Assembly (NCBI GenBank): GCA_030649945.1 | Contig: JAUSFE010000006.1 | Location: 1 to 39,702, forward strand | DNA length: 39,702 nt | Direction of reading: 5' to 3' | From: Dehalococcoidia bacterium | GTDB taxonomy: Bacteria > Chloroflexota > Dehalococcoidia > SM23-28-2 > RBG-16-64-32 | Part shown: piece by piece, positions 25,786 to 34,286 of the stretch | How the letters are laid out: every line of letters begins with the position of its first letter | Numbering within the stretch: position 1 is the first letter of the stretch | Position numbers and translations under genes: made by a program | The notes under the pieces: generated by a model | What the model was told of the DNA's origin: nothing | Database searches by the model: none | The model's input: only the letters and a program-made list of their open reading frames with translations

Positions 25786-25842
25786 CCGCTCGCCCCTTCG
25801 GCTGCGCTCAGGGCAGGCCTACGAGTGCCTCAGGGCGAGCGG
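25786..25842. repeat. REP-like palindrome, arms CCGCTCGCCC / GGGCGAGCGG
   Basis: Perfect 10-base arms at 25786-25795 and 25833-25842 around a 37-base centre containing CCTTCGGCTGCGCTCAGGGC. This resembles the REP-like intergenic sequences seen in many high-GC genomes. It lies downstream of the last cohesin gene and may also act as a 3' hairpin. Confidence 0.5.
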
Positions 25843-25886
25843 GAAGGGGGTTGGCCCGAATCCACAGCCAGCCAAAGGGCCCCGAC

Positions 25887-25919
25887 CCGCTCATGGTGAG
25901 GTACTCGTACCATGAGCGG
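25887..25919. repeat. REP-like hairpin, arms CCGCTCATGGT / ACCATGAGCGG
   Basis: Perfect 11-base arms (25887-25897, 25909-25919) with an 11-base loop. It lies between convergent genes ending at 25700 (+) and 25997 (-), so it may also help end transcription. Confidence 0.55.
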
Positions 25920-25996
25920 CTGCCGAACGCTCCCCGCCTGAGGCGGGCGGCCTCTTCAGGACGCTCCCTTGTAAACAACCTCTGTGGGAACTACAG

Positions 25997-26620
25997 CTAG
26001 CCGGAGAGCCGGGAGAACGCCTCGCAGCCCTGGGTGTTGGGCGCGGGCGCTATCTTCCAGACGCCGTCCGCCTTGGCGAAACCGGCCTGCACAGTGTACT
26101 CGCTCTTGCCCCGCACTTCGCCCACGATCACGGCGCTGGCCGTGGTCTCCGTGACCGTCACCTGCTCCAGGCGCTTGAAGCTTAGCAGCGCCAGGTCCGC
26201 GCCCAGGTCCTGTTCGGCCTTCACCCCGCCCTCGTTGAACTGCTCCTGCGGGCAGCGTTGGCGGAACTCCGGCGTAAAGGAATCGTAGAGCGAGGGCCAC
26301 TGTCCCTCCGGCAGGGTCTCTATCGAGCGGCGCGCCAGCTCCTGGACGGCCTTCTCGTCGTCCGTCACCGGCGAAAACGGCGGCCCGGCGGTGGTGGGCG
26401 CGGGAGCGGGCGTCGTCTGCTGCCCCGCCGGCGTTCCGCCGTCGCCGCCCCCGGAGAGCGCGACGGCGATGATCACGATGAGGACAACGCCACCGCCGAG
26501 CACGCCGGCTATGAGCACGTCCCCACGCCGCAGGAACGCAGGGCCGGGCGCCGCCGCGTCCGCCGCAGGCGGAGCCGGCGGGGGCTGTCGCCGTCTGCGG
26601 CGTTCGGAGCGGCGTGGCAT
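25997..26620 (-). CDS. Membrane-anchored protein with NTF2-like extracellular domain
   Basis: A 207-residue protein starting at ATG 26618-26620 with GGAAG just upstream. The N-terminus is basic and Pro-rich (RRSERRRRRQPPPAPP), followed by a single span at about residues 33-56 (VLIAGVLGGGVVLIVIIAVAL) and a Pro/Thr linker. The C-terminal 120 residues have the pattern of an NTF2-like/DUF4878-type cone: AVQELARRSIETL, WPSLYDSFTPEFRQRC, LEQVTVTETTASAVIVGEV, then ADGVWKIAP. Such domains are usually ligand-binding or structural. It starts 20 bases after the stop codon of the sugar-dehydrogenase-like gene and is probably its operon partner. Confidence 0.75.
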   Translation of the reverse strand: MPRRSERRRRRQPPPAPPAADAAAPGPAFLRRGDVLIAGVLGGGVVLIVIIAVALSGGGDGGTPAGQQTTPAPAPTTAGPPFSPVTDDEKAVQELARRSIETLPEGQWPSLYDSFTPEFRQRCPQEQFNEGGVKAEQDLGADLALLSFKRLEQVTVTETTASAVIVGEVRGKSEYTVQAGFAKADGVWKIAPAPNTQGCEAFSRLSG

Positions 26621-26640
26621 GGCTCTTCCGGGCGCGTGGA

Positions 26641-27819
26641 CTAGGAAGAAACCTGGGGTACGATCTGCCCGCTGGTCAGCCGGCGGATCTCCGCGTTGTT
26701 GCTGTAGTACACCGTCCCGTCCGGGCTCACGGCCACGCCGCGCTTGCAGTCCTTCACCAGCACGTCGTCGCCGCTCACCGGGTCCTCCGGCGCGCCGCCC
26801 AGGACCAGGCGGCGGAGGACGCCGCTGCCCAGCTCGCAGACCAGGAGGCCGTCGCTCAGCAGCGGGTACTTCTTGCTGCTCAGGAAGGCGACGCCGGACA
26901 CCTCCACGAAAGAGAGGAACTCGCCGGGAGACTTCCCCTGCTGGGCGAAGCGGTGGATGGCCTTCACGTGGTCGCCTGCGTCGCAGTCGGAGAAGGGGAA
27001 CGCGCCCACGTCCGGCCAGCCGTAGTTCTTGCCCGCCTCAATAACGTTCAGCTCCTCACAGGTTACCGGCGTGTTATCGGTGCCGTAGATGGCGCCGGTC
27101 TCCGGTTGGAACGCGAAAGCGAAGGGCTCCCGGAAGCCCACGGCGAAGATGCGCGGGTCGGCGTTCGGATCGTCCGCATAAGGGTTTCCGGGGGCCGCGG
27201 AACCGTCCTCCTTGCTGACGCGCAGGAGCTTTCCGATGGGCGTGGACAGGTCCCGCACGAGCGTTCCCTCGTCGTAGTCGCCGATGCTCAGATAGAGGAA
27301 GCCGTCCGGGCCGAAGTGCAGATTGCCGTTGCCGTTGTAGCCCGGGTGGGTCACCGGCGTCTCCGGGAAGTTGTCCGAGATCACCGCCTTGTCCACGCCT
27401 TGTCCCCCCTGATCCGTAAACCGCAGCAGGGTCGGCTTGCCCACCGGCTGCTCAGAGCTCTCCAGGGGCGACGTGTAGAGGACGTACACGTAGTGGTTGC
27501 TGGTGAACTCGGGGTCCAGGGCGATGCCGGTGAGGCCCCAGTCCAGGTCCAGGTAGCTCGCCACCTGTATCTGCGCGAACGGCTCCGGCTGCAGCCGTCC
27601 GTCCGCGTTGATGACGTGGATGACGCCGCTGAACTGCTCCGCGAAGAACAGGCGGCCGTCCGGGGCGAATGTCAGCGCCCTGGGGGCCCTGAGGCCGCTG
27701 GCCACCACTTCCGATTGCAGTCCGAAGGGGAGCTTCTCTGCGCCCCCACCGCCGCAGGCGGCGAGGACCAGGATGAGCAAGGCGAATACGAGGACAGAAG
27801 CCGGCACCTTGCGGTTCAT
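26641..27819 (-). CDS. Lipoprotein of the PQQ-dependent sugar dehydrogenase (GSDH) family
   Basis: A 392-residue protein from ATG 27817-27819. The signal peptide ends in lipobox LVLAAC, so it is a surface lipoprotein. The body is a GSDH/YliI-type propeller: LRAPRALTFAPDGRLFFAEQ, VASYLDLDWGLTGIALDPEF, NLHFGPDGFLYLSIGDYDEG, then GNPYADDPNADPRIFAVGFRE and YGWPDVG. Family members oxidise aldose sugars using PQQ, with a His just before the NLHFGPDG strand. Here that stretch reads GYNGNGNLHF, so the usual H-x-G-G is not present and activity is uncertain. The NTF2-like gene follows 20 bases downstream. A TAGTAT box lies 7 bases before the ATG, without a clear -35. Confidence 0.82.
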   Translation of the reverse strand: MNRKVPASVLVFALLILVLAACGGGGAEKLPFGLQSEVVASGLRAPRALTFAPDGRLFFAEQFSGVIHVINADGRLQPEPFAQIQVASYLDLDWGLTGIALDPEFTSNHYVYVLYTSPLESSEQPVGKPTLLRFTDQGGQGVDKAVISDNFPETPVTHPGYNGNGNLHFGPDGFLYLSIGDYDEGTLVRDLSTPIGKLLRVSKEDGSAAPGNPYADDPNADPRIFAVGFREPFAFAFQPETGAIYGTDNTPVTCEELNVIEAGKNYGWPDVGAFPFSDCDAGDHVKAIHRFAQQGKSPGEFLSFVEVSGVAFLSSKKYPLLSDGLLVCELGSGVLRRLVLGGAPEDPVSGDDVLVKDCKRGVAVSPDGTVYYSNNAEIRRLTSGQIVPQVSS

Positions 27820-28001
27820 GCGAGGAATACTAGCAGACGGGCGCTCCTGGATACAGATGCGGAGCCGTACTCAGCGCGGCCAGAGGGCGCCCCCTTTCGA
27901 TTGCCCGCAATATCAGGCTGGGGTAGACTTGGAAAAACAAATCACGCAACTTCCGAACACGTAGGCACGCACCCCACCAGGGAACCGTCTGCTCAACCGC
28001 G

Positions 28002-29444
28002 ATGGCGAACGTACAGGCCGAGGCGTCAGGGCTCCCGCACGGGGAGTCCGCTCTCGAGTTTTCGTTCCAGGTCAAAGGCATCGCCAGCCTCCTGCTCCTG
28101 GGGCTCTTGCTCAGGCTCGTCCTGGCCACGCTGCCCGGCTTCAGCGTGGACATCGGCACCTTCAGCGCCTGGGCCAACGACCTGGCCCTCAACGGCCCCT
28201 GGGACTTCTACCGGGCGGACTACTTCACGGACTACGCCCCCGGATACATGTACGTGCTGCTGTTCATCGGCAAGCTGAACCAGGAGTTCCATCTGAGCCC
28301 CGGCCAGATGGAGTACGTGCTCAAGCTCCCGTCCATCGCGGCGGACCTGGCGTCAGCGTACCTCCTCTACAAGCTGCTGGCCGGGAAGAAGATGGAGGTG
28401 CGGCTGGGAGCGGCGGCGCTGTACCTGCTCTTCCCCGCTTCGCTGCTCATCGGCGCCATCTGGGGCCAGGTCGATAGCCTGCTGGCGCTCTTCCTGCTGC
28501 TCAGCGTCTACTTCATCGGGCGGGACCGGCCGGTGGCCGGCGCCGTGGCCTACACAGTCGGCTTCCTGATGAAGCCGCAGGCCATAGCCGCGCTCCCCTT
28601 CCTGGCACTCTGGATCATCCGCGAGCGGTGGCCCAACTGGTCAGATGAACGTTCCACTCGCCAGGCGCTCTTGCTTTGGCTGAAGTGCGCGGCCGCCGGC
28701 TTCGGCACGCTCCTGGTGCTCATCACCCCGTTCTTCGAGCTGGAGCCCTGGCGCCTGATCGAGGTGCTCTACAACGCCACGAACGTGCAGAACTACCGCG
28801 TCAACTCCTTCTTTGCTTACAACTTCTGGAACATGGGCGGCCTCTTCGACTGGGGCTTCAAGTGCGACGTCGGCCTCGGCGACTGCGCCAGCGACGCCCA
28901 CAACACGGTGTTCCTGGGCGTCGTCACGCGCTTCTGGGGCCTGGCGATGTTCGCTGCGGGGCTGGCCGCGGTCCTGCTGGTGTTGCGCCGGGCGCAGGGC
29001 ATGGGGATGCTGGCGCTGGGCACCGCGCTCAGCGTCCTGGTCTTCTACCTCTTCCTGACGCGCATGCACGAGCGCTACGTCTTCGCCTTCTTCCTGCCCT
29101 TCCTGGCCGCCTGCGCGCTCCTGGAGAGCCGGGCGCTGTGGGCCGCCTTCGCCGGGCTGAGCGCGCTGCACTTCGCCAACCTCTACCACGTGTTCATCGC
29201 CTACTACCCGAACGACGGTACCGGTGGGATAGGGGCTGGGCCGGATCTCGGTCCCTCGCTTAAAGTCGGTGGCATCTATAAGTGGTTTGAGAAGGGCGAT
29301 TTCTTCGGCGTATCGCTGCCTCTTCTGGGCCGGCTCGCGACGGTGCAGGTACTCTCCATCCTGATGGTCGCGGCGTTCTTCTTGCTGCTCGCGACCGCCT
29401 ACGTGCTGGAGTCGCGCAGGCGCCGTCAGGCTGCGCCCGCATGA
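28002..29444 (+). CDS. Polytopic GT-C glycosyltransferase (mannosyltransferase-like)
   Basis: A 480-residue integral membrane protein with about ten spans. Residues 48-54 (SVDIGTF) place an acidic residue in the first extracytoplasmic loop, as GT-C enzymes do, and DYAPGYMYVL follows at about 77-86. LIGAIWGQVDSLLALF near residue 150 is the WGQxDS motif typical of GT87-type and related mannosyltransferases. FLMKPQA and RMHERYVF further along also fit this group. It would move a sugar from a polyprenyl-phosphate donor onto an acceptor outside the membrane. Its stop codon overlaps the start of the PMT gene (ATGA), so the two are translationally coupled. Confidence 0.82.
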   Translation: MANVQAEASGLPHGESALEFSFQVKGIASLLLLGLLLRLVLATLPGFSVDIGTFSAWANDLALNGPWDFYRADYFTDYAPGYMYVLLFIGKLNQEFHLSPGQMEYVLKLPSIAADLASAYLLYKLLAGKKMEVRLGAAALYLLFPASLLIGAIWGQVDSLLALFLLLSVYFIGRDRPVAGAVAYTVGFLMKPQAIAALPFLALWIIRERWPNWSDERSTRQALLLWLKCAAAGFGTLLVLITPFFELEPWRLIEVLYNATNVQNYRVNSFFAYNFWNMGGLFDWGFKCDVGLGDCASDAHNTVFLGVVTRFWGLAMFAAGLAAVLLVLRRAQGMGMLALGTALSVLVFYLFLTRMHERYVFAFFLPFLAACALLESRALWAAFAGLSALHFANLYHVFIAYYPNDGTGGIGAGPDLGPSLKVGGIYKWFEKGDFFGVSLPLLGRLATVQVLSILMVAAFFLLLATAYVLESRRRRQAAPA

Positions 29445-31141
29445 GCCTGCCGGACGCCGCCCGCACCAGCTTTCAGTCAGTGCAGGCCCGGCTCCCCAGG
29501 AAGCTCACGGCATACCAGTGGGCACTGATCGCGATCCTGATCGCGGCCATCTTCACCCGCTTCTGGCGCCTGGGCTCCCCCAACGAGTGCTACTTCGACG
29601 AGGTGTACTTCCCGACGACCGGGGCCGAGATCCTGCACGGCGATAACAGGGCCTGGCTGTTCTATGGCCACGAGAACACGCACCCGCCGCTCTCCAAGGA
29701 GTTCATGGCGCTGGGCATGGGCGTCTTCGGCCACCAGCAGCGCACCGGCGCCGACAACAAGTGCTGGGGCGACGAAGAGGACGCCGCCCACCGGTCCGAC
29801 CCGGACTGGACGTACAACCCCTACGCCTGGCGCTTCTTCGGCGCGCTGGCGGGCGTCGGCGCCGTCCTCTTCATGTACCTGCTCGCGAAGAGGCTCTTCA
29901 GCAGCGAGATCGCGGGCCTGGCCGGCGCTTTCCTCCTCACCTTCGATGGCCTGGCCTTCGCCCAGTCGCGCATCGCCACGCCGGATACCTACGTGCTCTT
30001 CTTCGTCCTGGGGGCGGTGTATTTCCTTGTCTCCAACCGCTTCCTGTTCTCCGGCGTCTTCTTCGGCGCTGCCGTGGCGACGAAGTGGGTGGCCGCCTTT
30101 ACCGCCGTCCCCATTCTCCTCTACTTCATCTGGAGGCTGCTCCAGGGGATCAGCGAGACGAAAGGAGACGGGCAGCCGCAGCGGCTCAGGCCGTACGAGA
30201 TCGCGCTGCCCGGCGGGCTCGCGCTCCTCTACGGGGGCATCACCCTCACCGTCTGGCGGTACGTGGCCACGACGCCCGGCGATACGTATGATCCGCTGGG
30301 CGGGCCGCTGCAACTGCTCGCCCTGCTCCTGGTCATAGCCGGGGCCGCCGGCGCGGCGGCGGGCCTGCTGATGCTTCTGACGCGCGGCGCGGGCGGGGGC
30401 GCGAAGGCAGGCTTCACCCCCCGGGGCAAGCTCTACCTGCAGCTCGCCGTTGCCTTCGGCGTCTTCTTTGTCATGGTCCCCGGCTATGTGTACCTGATGA
30501 CGTATCTCCCCATGCTCCTGAACGGCTGGGACCTGGGCGCCGTCAGGGAGCTGAACCGCCAGGCGTACAGCTTCCACTCCAACTTGACGTTACCTCACCC
30601 CTGGCAGTCGCCCTGGGACACCTGGCCCATCATGGCGCGCCCCATATTCCTCTTCGTGGACTCGCAGGACCCAAACGGCACGACAAAGATCTACTCGCAG
30701 GGCAATCCCATAGTCTTCTGGATGGCGCTGCCGGCGCTGGCGTTCGTGCTCTGGCAGGGGCTGGGCCGGCTCCGCGCCAGGGTGGACGCGGCCACCGGCG
30801 ATATCTCGGTCTCCGGACGGATTTCCGTACGGCAGTTCCCGCAGCTCTTCGTGGTGCTCGGCTACCTGGGGTTCTGGCTGCCCTGGGCCAGCCAGCCGCG
30901 CATCATGTTCATCTACCACTACATCTCGGCGCTGGCCTTCGCCATCCTGGCCCTGGCCTACGTGGTGGACTGGTTGTGGTGGCAGGAAGACAGGCGAGGC
31001 CGGGCGGCGGCCGTCATCTTCCTGGTGGCGGTGCTGGCCTCGTTCGTCTACTTCTACCCGCACCTGGCCGCTGTGGACGTGCCCGCCTGGCTGGACCAGT
31101 CCTACTACTGGTTCAACAACGGCCTCCTTAAGTGGCAGTAG
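29441..31141 (+). CDS. PMT-family protein O-mannosyltransferase
   Basis: A 566-residue polytopic protein of the GT39 dolichyl-phosphate-mannose protein mannosyltransferase family. The first loop has YFDEVYFP (Asp53-Glu54), the conserved acidic pair, and HPPL at 81-84, the second family signature. PYAWRFFGALAG and LAFAQSRIATPDTY follow. The C-terminal part has IFLFVDSQDP and a final four-helix region (IMFIYHYISALAFAILAL, then WLWWQ) matching the PMT C-terminal domain. It should transfer mannose from a lipid-linked donor to Ser/Thr of exported proteins. The neighbouring secreted proteins with long Thr/Ser/Pro linkers are obvious candidate substrates (inference). It overlaps the upstream GT-C gene by four bases. 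Confidence 0.9.
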   Translation: MSLPDAARTSFQSVQARLPRKLTAYQWALIAILIAAIFTRFWRLGSPNECYFDEVYFPTTGAEILHGDNRAWLFYGHENTHPPLSKEFMALGMGVFGHQQRTGADNKCWGDEEDAAHRSDPDWTYNPYAWRFFGALAGVGAVLFMYLLAKRLFSSEIAGLAGAFLLTFDGLAFAQSRIATPDTYVLFFVLGAVYFLVSNRFLFSGVFFGAAVATKWVAAFTAVPILLYFIWRLLQGISETKGDGQPQRLRPYEIALPGGLALLYGGITLTVWRYVATTPGDTYDPLGGPLQLLALLLVIAGAAGAAAGLLMLLTRGAGGGAKAGFTPRGKLYLQLAVAFGVFFVMVPGYVYLMTYLPMLLNGWDLGAVRELNRQAYSFHSNLTLPHPWQSPWDTWPIMARPIFLFVDSQDPNGTTKIYSQGNPIVFWMALPALAFVLWQGLGRLRARVDAATGDISVSGRISVRQFPQLFVVLGYLGFWLPWASQPRIMFIYHYISALAFAILALAYVVDWLWWQEDRRGRAAAVIFLVAVLASFVYFYPHLAAVDVPAWLDQSYYWFNNGLLKWQ

Positions 31142-31216
31142 CGCTGAGTCTCAAGGGCGGCCTATCGGCGAGAGAAGGGTCGCCGGCGTCTGTCCTGTGC
31201 CCGCGCCGGCGCGGCG

Positions 31217-32542
31217 CTACCAGCCCAGCTCGTTGCCCCAGTAACGGCCCCAGAATCCAGCCGCAATCGACGCCACCACGAGCGCGAGCTGCAACCGCCG
31301 CGATCCGGCCGTGCGGTTGTCGTCGAAGCCGAACGCCGTCAGGATCAGCAGGAACGGCGTAAAGTCCAGCATGAAGCGATAGCCGAACTGCACCCAGCCC
31401 TGGCTGTAGTGCAGGAACAACGGGATGCAGATCAGGCCGATCGCCAGCCAGCAGGCCGGCTTCAGCATATGGCGGCCCTTGGCGAACAGCGCGAAGACGT
31501 AGGCAGGCGAGGTAAACAGGATGCTCAGGCCGTAGGGCGAAGGCCGGAAGATGGACCAATCGGCATGGAAGTCCGGCGGCATCATGAAGAGCACGTGCAG
31601 GTGCAGCGGGATGTTCCGGATATCGAACAGGTTGAACCGTGGCGCGCTGGGGTCCTGCGCGCGGTAGTAGCTGTACTGAATGTTCGCGTACGCCTCGTAG
31701 ACGGCCTGGTAGCCGCTCTGGAACGGGTCGTCAAAGCGCGCCCAGTTGTACCAGAGCGTAAAGATCCCAAACGGGACCAGCCCCGCCGCAAACATCAGCA
31801 AACGTCTTGTCCGGCCCCAATCTTTGAGTGCCGCAAGCCAGGACTCCACGGCGAACAACCGGAAGTCGTCATGCCCGTAGCGCAGGATGTAGTAAAGGAA
31901 GAACGGCGCCGCCAGCAGCGTAGGCCCGCGGCTCAGGTAGGCGAAACCGATCGCGATCGCCGGCAGGTACGGCGGCGCGCCCCGCAGCAACAGAATGATC
32001 GCTATCAGCACGAAGAAGACCGCGGTCACGTGGTTCAAGAACCACAGCGTCCCCGTGGTTGCCGCGTAGAAGTGCACCGTGCCGAAAGCGAAAAACGGCA
32101 CCATCAGGATCTTCGTCGTGCTGGTCACGTCCAGCAGCTTCAGGGCGTACCAGAGCAGCGCCACGTTGATAGCGCCCAGCACCATGGCGAAGTGTATCGA
32201 TGAAAAGTCCGTGCCCCAGATGGCCACAAACGGCAGCAGCAGGATCGCCGAACCCGGCCCGTACGGCAGGTACTTCGCGTCCCCTATCTTCACCGTATCC
32301 TGCCAGAAGTCCGGGATGCCCACCGACCCCACGTCGAGCGTGCCGTTGAGTATCGCCTTGGCCAGGTAGACCTCGTGCTCGTACCAGCGGATCGGGTCCG
32401 GGCGGGACAGCAAGAAGATGACCAGGGTGCTGCCGAATATCACCAGCGGCAGCCAGAAGGTGCGTACCAGGTCAATCGCCCAGTCGGCCGCCCCGTGTTC
32501 TCCGGACGAGGCCGGCAAGGCGCCTCCCGATTCCTGAGGCAT
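31217..32542 (-). CDS. Polytopic membrane protein, probable GT-C type transferase
   Basis: A 441-residue protein from ATG 32540-32542 with about nine or ten membrane spans. The first loop has RPDPIRWYEHEVYLAKAIL, placing Glu/His residues where GT-C enzymes keep their catalytic acid. Later segments GDAKYLPYGPGSAILLLPF, YNWARFDDPFQSGYQ and FGYRFMLDFTPFLLIL fit the same superfamily. I cannot name the sugar or acceptor. It is convergent with the PMT gene (75 bases between stops) and precedes no tight partner, but lies in the same cluster as GtrA and the GT2. Confidence 0.65.
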   Translation of the reverse strand: MPQESGGALPASSGEHGAADWAIDLVRTFWLPLVIFGSTLVIFLLSRPDPIRWYEHEVYLAKAILNGTLDVGSVGIPDFWQDTVKIGDAKYLPYGPGSAILLLPFVAIWGTDFSSIHFAMVLGAINVALLWYALKLLDVTSTTKILMVPFFAFGTVHFYAATTGTLWFLNHVTAVFFVLIAIILLLRGAPPYLPAIAIGFAYLSRGPTLLAAPFFLYYILRYGHDDFRLFAVESWLAALKDWGRTRRLLMFAAGLVPFGIFTLWYNWARFDDPFQSGYQAVYEAYANIQYSYYRAQDPSAPRFNLFDIRNIPLHLHVLFMMPPDFHADWSIFRPSPYGLSILFTSPAYVFALFAKGRHMLKPACWLAIGLICIPLFLHYSQGWVQFGYRFMLDFTPFLLILTAFGFDDNRTAGSRRLQLALVVASIAAGFWGRYWGNELGW

Positions 32543-32615
32543 CTTGCGCTATACTTTCGCTGATTTCACGCGGCCGAGCAACAAGAGGTGACCGCGACGC
32601 GCGCCCGAGCGGGGC

Positions 32616-33224
32616 TTATTCCAGCGCCGCAGGCTCGTCGCGCTGCATGTGGGGCCAGATGAACAGCGAGTTGATCGTCCAGTTCCAGGCGAACCCCACC
32701 AGCACGCCGATGCCGTTGGAGACGTACGGCGCCAGGATCCCCAACAGCGAGTCCTCTCCCGCGGCGTCGCGCAGGATGGGCGTGAGCACGTTCACCGTGA
32801 TCACGATTATGATGGGGCTCACCACCGAGCTCAGGTTGTACTTCACGAATCGCGTGATGCGCCAGCCGCCGCGGGGCCGGTGGCTGAAGGTCCAGTGCTC
32901 GTTCAGGTTGAACTGCACCATGATCGCGATCTCCACCGCCAGAATGGACGAGATGAGCAGCCGGATGTCCGGGTGGGTGAAGAGCCCCAGGTCCACGCGC
33001 GTGTCCCTGCCCGGCAGGAACCAGGCGATGGGCGAGTCGTAAAACCCCCAGAGCATGGCGGTGTTGACGACGAAGCCGAGACCGCCGACGATCAGGAACT
33101 TGACCAGCGTCGTCGGCAGGTGCAGACGGTGCGCCAGCTCCCGGACGGCGGCAAGCACGCCCGTTTCGGCCTCTGTCGCGAGCTCAGGTTGCATCAGTCG
33201 TTCCAGATACGGCGTGAGTCTCAT
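32616..33224 (-). CDS. GtrA-family membrane protein
   Basis: A protein of up to 202 residues with four predicted spans. FLIVGGLGFVVNTAMLWGFY, MVQFNLNEHWTFSHRPRGG and RFVKYNLSSVVSPIIIVITV are typical of the GtrA family, including the conserved N-x-x-W-x-F segment. GtrA proteins are thought to help flip polyprenyl-phosphate sugars across the membrane and usually work with a GT2 synthase, here the next gene upstream. Start choice is open: ATG 33224 overlaps a perfect TATAAT (33223-33228 on the minus strand). If that is the -10 box, the true start is the ATG at 33194, ten codons later. A truncation of ten residues would not touch the GtrA domain. Confidence 0.85.
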   Translation of the reverse strand: MRLTPYLERLMQPELATEAETGVLAAVRELAHRLHLPTTLVKFLIVGGLGFVVNTAMLWGFYDSPIAWFLPGRDTRVDLGLFTHPDIRLLISSILAVEIAIMVQFNLNEHWTFSHRPRGGWRITRFVKYNLSSVVSPIIIVITVNVLTPILRDAAGEDSLLGILAPYVSNGIGVLVGFAWNWTINSLFIWPHMQRDEPAALE

Positions 33225-33327
33225 TATAGCCGAGCAGGCTGTCGAGAGACGAAGGGCCGCGTGTAGCGTCCATATCGGTTGACGGCGCCGGCGGGCTCGC
33301 CGTTGCAGGCGCAGGAACGGACGCGCC

Positions 33328-34062
33328 TCAGGCGGAGTCCGGCGCCGCCCGCCGCCACGGCCGCCCCGTGCGCAGCCGCCACAGCCCGCGCACGTCCTCG
33401 CTCACCGTCGCCCAGATCTTCACCCGGCTGTCCGGGTCATCTACCCAGCGCACCGGCACGTCCTTCACCCGGTAGCCCAGCTTCTCCGCCAGGATCAGCA
33501 GCTCCGTATCGAAGAACCAGTTGTTGTCCTCTATGAGCGGGAGGATGCGCTGGGCGGCCCGCCGGCTCACGGCCTTGAACCCGCACTGGGCATCGCTGAA
33601 GCGCGTGAAGAACATCGCCTTGATCATCGCGTTGTAACCCCGGCTCAGCGCCGTCCGCTTGAACGACCGCGTCACCCGCGCCCGCCGGTGCAACCGCGAG
33701 CCCGTCGAGACGTCGTAGCCCTCGTCCGCGATCGCCCGGATCAGCTTCGGGAAGGCGTCCAGATCCGTCGAGAGGTCGACGTCCATGTAGCTCACGATGT
33801 CCATCGGGCTCTCCAGCCACGTCTTCTTCAGCGCGAACCCGCGGCCCTTGCGCTCGATGCGCACGTACTCCACCTCGCCCAGCGTGTCAGCCAGCCGCCG
33901 GCCGACCGCCGGGGTGTTGTCAGTGGAGGCGTTGTCGGCGATCACGATGCGCCACTCGTACGGGAAGGCGTCGCTCTTCAGGAAGTCGCGCAGGACCGGG
34001 ATCGAACGGGGGAGCGCCTTCTCTTCGTTATAGACTGGGACGACGACGTCGACAGTGGTCAC
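33328..34062 (-). CDS. GT2 polyprenyl-phosphate sugar synthase (DPM1-like)
   Basis: A 244-residue cytoplasmic GT-A enzyme with a GTG start at 34060-34062. VVVPVYNEE (about 6-14) and ADNASTDNT (42-50) form the nucleotide-sugar site, and SYMDVDLSTD (91-100) holds the D-x-D metal site. RVTRSFKRTALSRGYN and DAQCGFKAVSRRAA are characteristic of dolichyl-phosphate glucosyl/mannosyltransferases, as is the late NNWFFDTELLILAEKLGY. It should make the lipid-linked sugar donor used by PMT and GT-C enzymes, with GtrA aiding its flipping. No Shine-Dalgarno is seen; a TACGAT box six bases before the GTG suggests a leaderless message. Confidence 0.88.
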   Translation of the reverse strand: MTTVDVVVPVYNEEKALPRSIPVLRDFLKSDAFPYEWRIVIADNASTDNTPAVGRRLADTLGEVEYVRIERKGRGFALKKTWLESPMDIVSYMDVDLSTDLDAFPKLIRAIADEGYDVSTGSRLHRRARVTRSFKRTALSRGYNAMIKAMFFTRFSDAQCGFKAVSRRAAQRILPLIEDNNWFFDTELLILAEKLGYRVKDVPVRWVDDPDSRVKIWATVSEDVRGLWRLRTGRPWRRAAPDSA

Positions 34063-34068
34063 GGCACT

Positions 34069-34099
34069 ATCGTAAGCGGTGAATGGGTCAGGGGGTCAA
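34069..34099 (-). promoter_or_regulatory. Possible leaderless promoter of the GT2 gene
   Basis: On the minus strand TTGACC (34094-34099), a 19-base spacer, then TACGAT (34069-34074), six bases before the GTG. The long spacer makes it weaker than the other leaderless promoters here. Confidence 0.3.
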
Positions 34100-34143
34100 G
34101 GGGTCAGCCGCCCCGCAGGCGCCGGCCGCCCGCCCATTCCGTC

Positions 34144-34192
34144 ATCCTGAGCCGAGTGGGGTAGAAGGAAGGCTGGGAGGAGGGCTCAGGAT
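34144..34192. repeat. REP-like palindrome, arms ATCCTGAGCC / GGCTCAGGAT
   Basis: Perfect 10-base arms (34144-34153, 34183-34192) 29 bases apart, with GTC before the first arm and CTGTCGTCC after the second. Similar TCATCCTGAGC sequences are common intergenic repeats in other bacteria. Confidence 0.5.
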
Positions 34193-34224
34193 CTGTCGTC
34201 CCGCAACGCAGCTGGCAGATCAAG

Positions 34225-34280
34225 CACCACAAAGGCACAAAGGATCATAAGAATCTGCGTGCCTTAGTGTCTTCGTGGTG
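34225..34280. repeat. Dispersed CCTTTGTGTCTTCGTGGT element, copy 2 (inverted pair)
   Basis: Arms at 34225-34243 and 34262-34280 match as an inverted repeat at 16 of 19 positions, with an 18-base centre. It lies directly downstream of the 294-residue gene's stop codon (34287). Confidence 0.6.
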
Positions 34281-34286
34281 AAGTAG

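Noticed and set aside
26614-28278. 554-residue plus-strand open frame across the GSDH gene
   Set aside because: It spans two divergent genes and an intergenic gap with no family motif; the minus-strand lipoprotein is clear.
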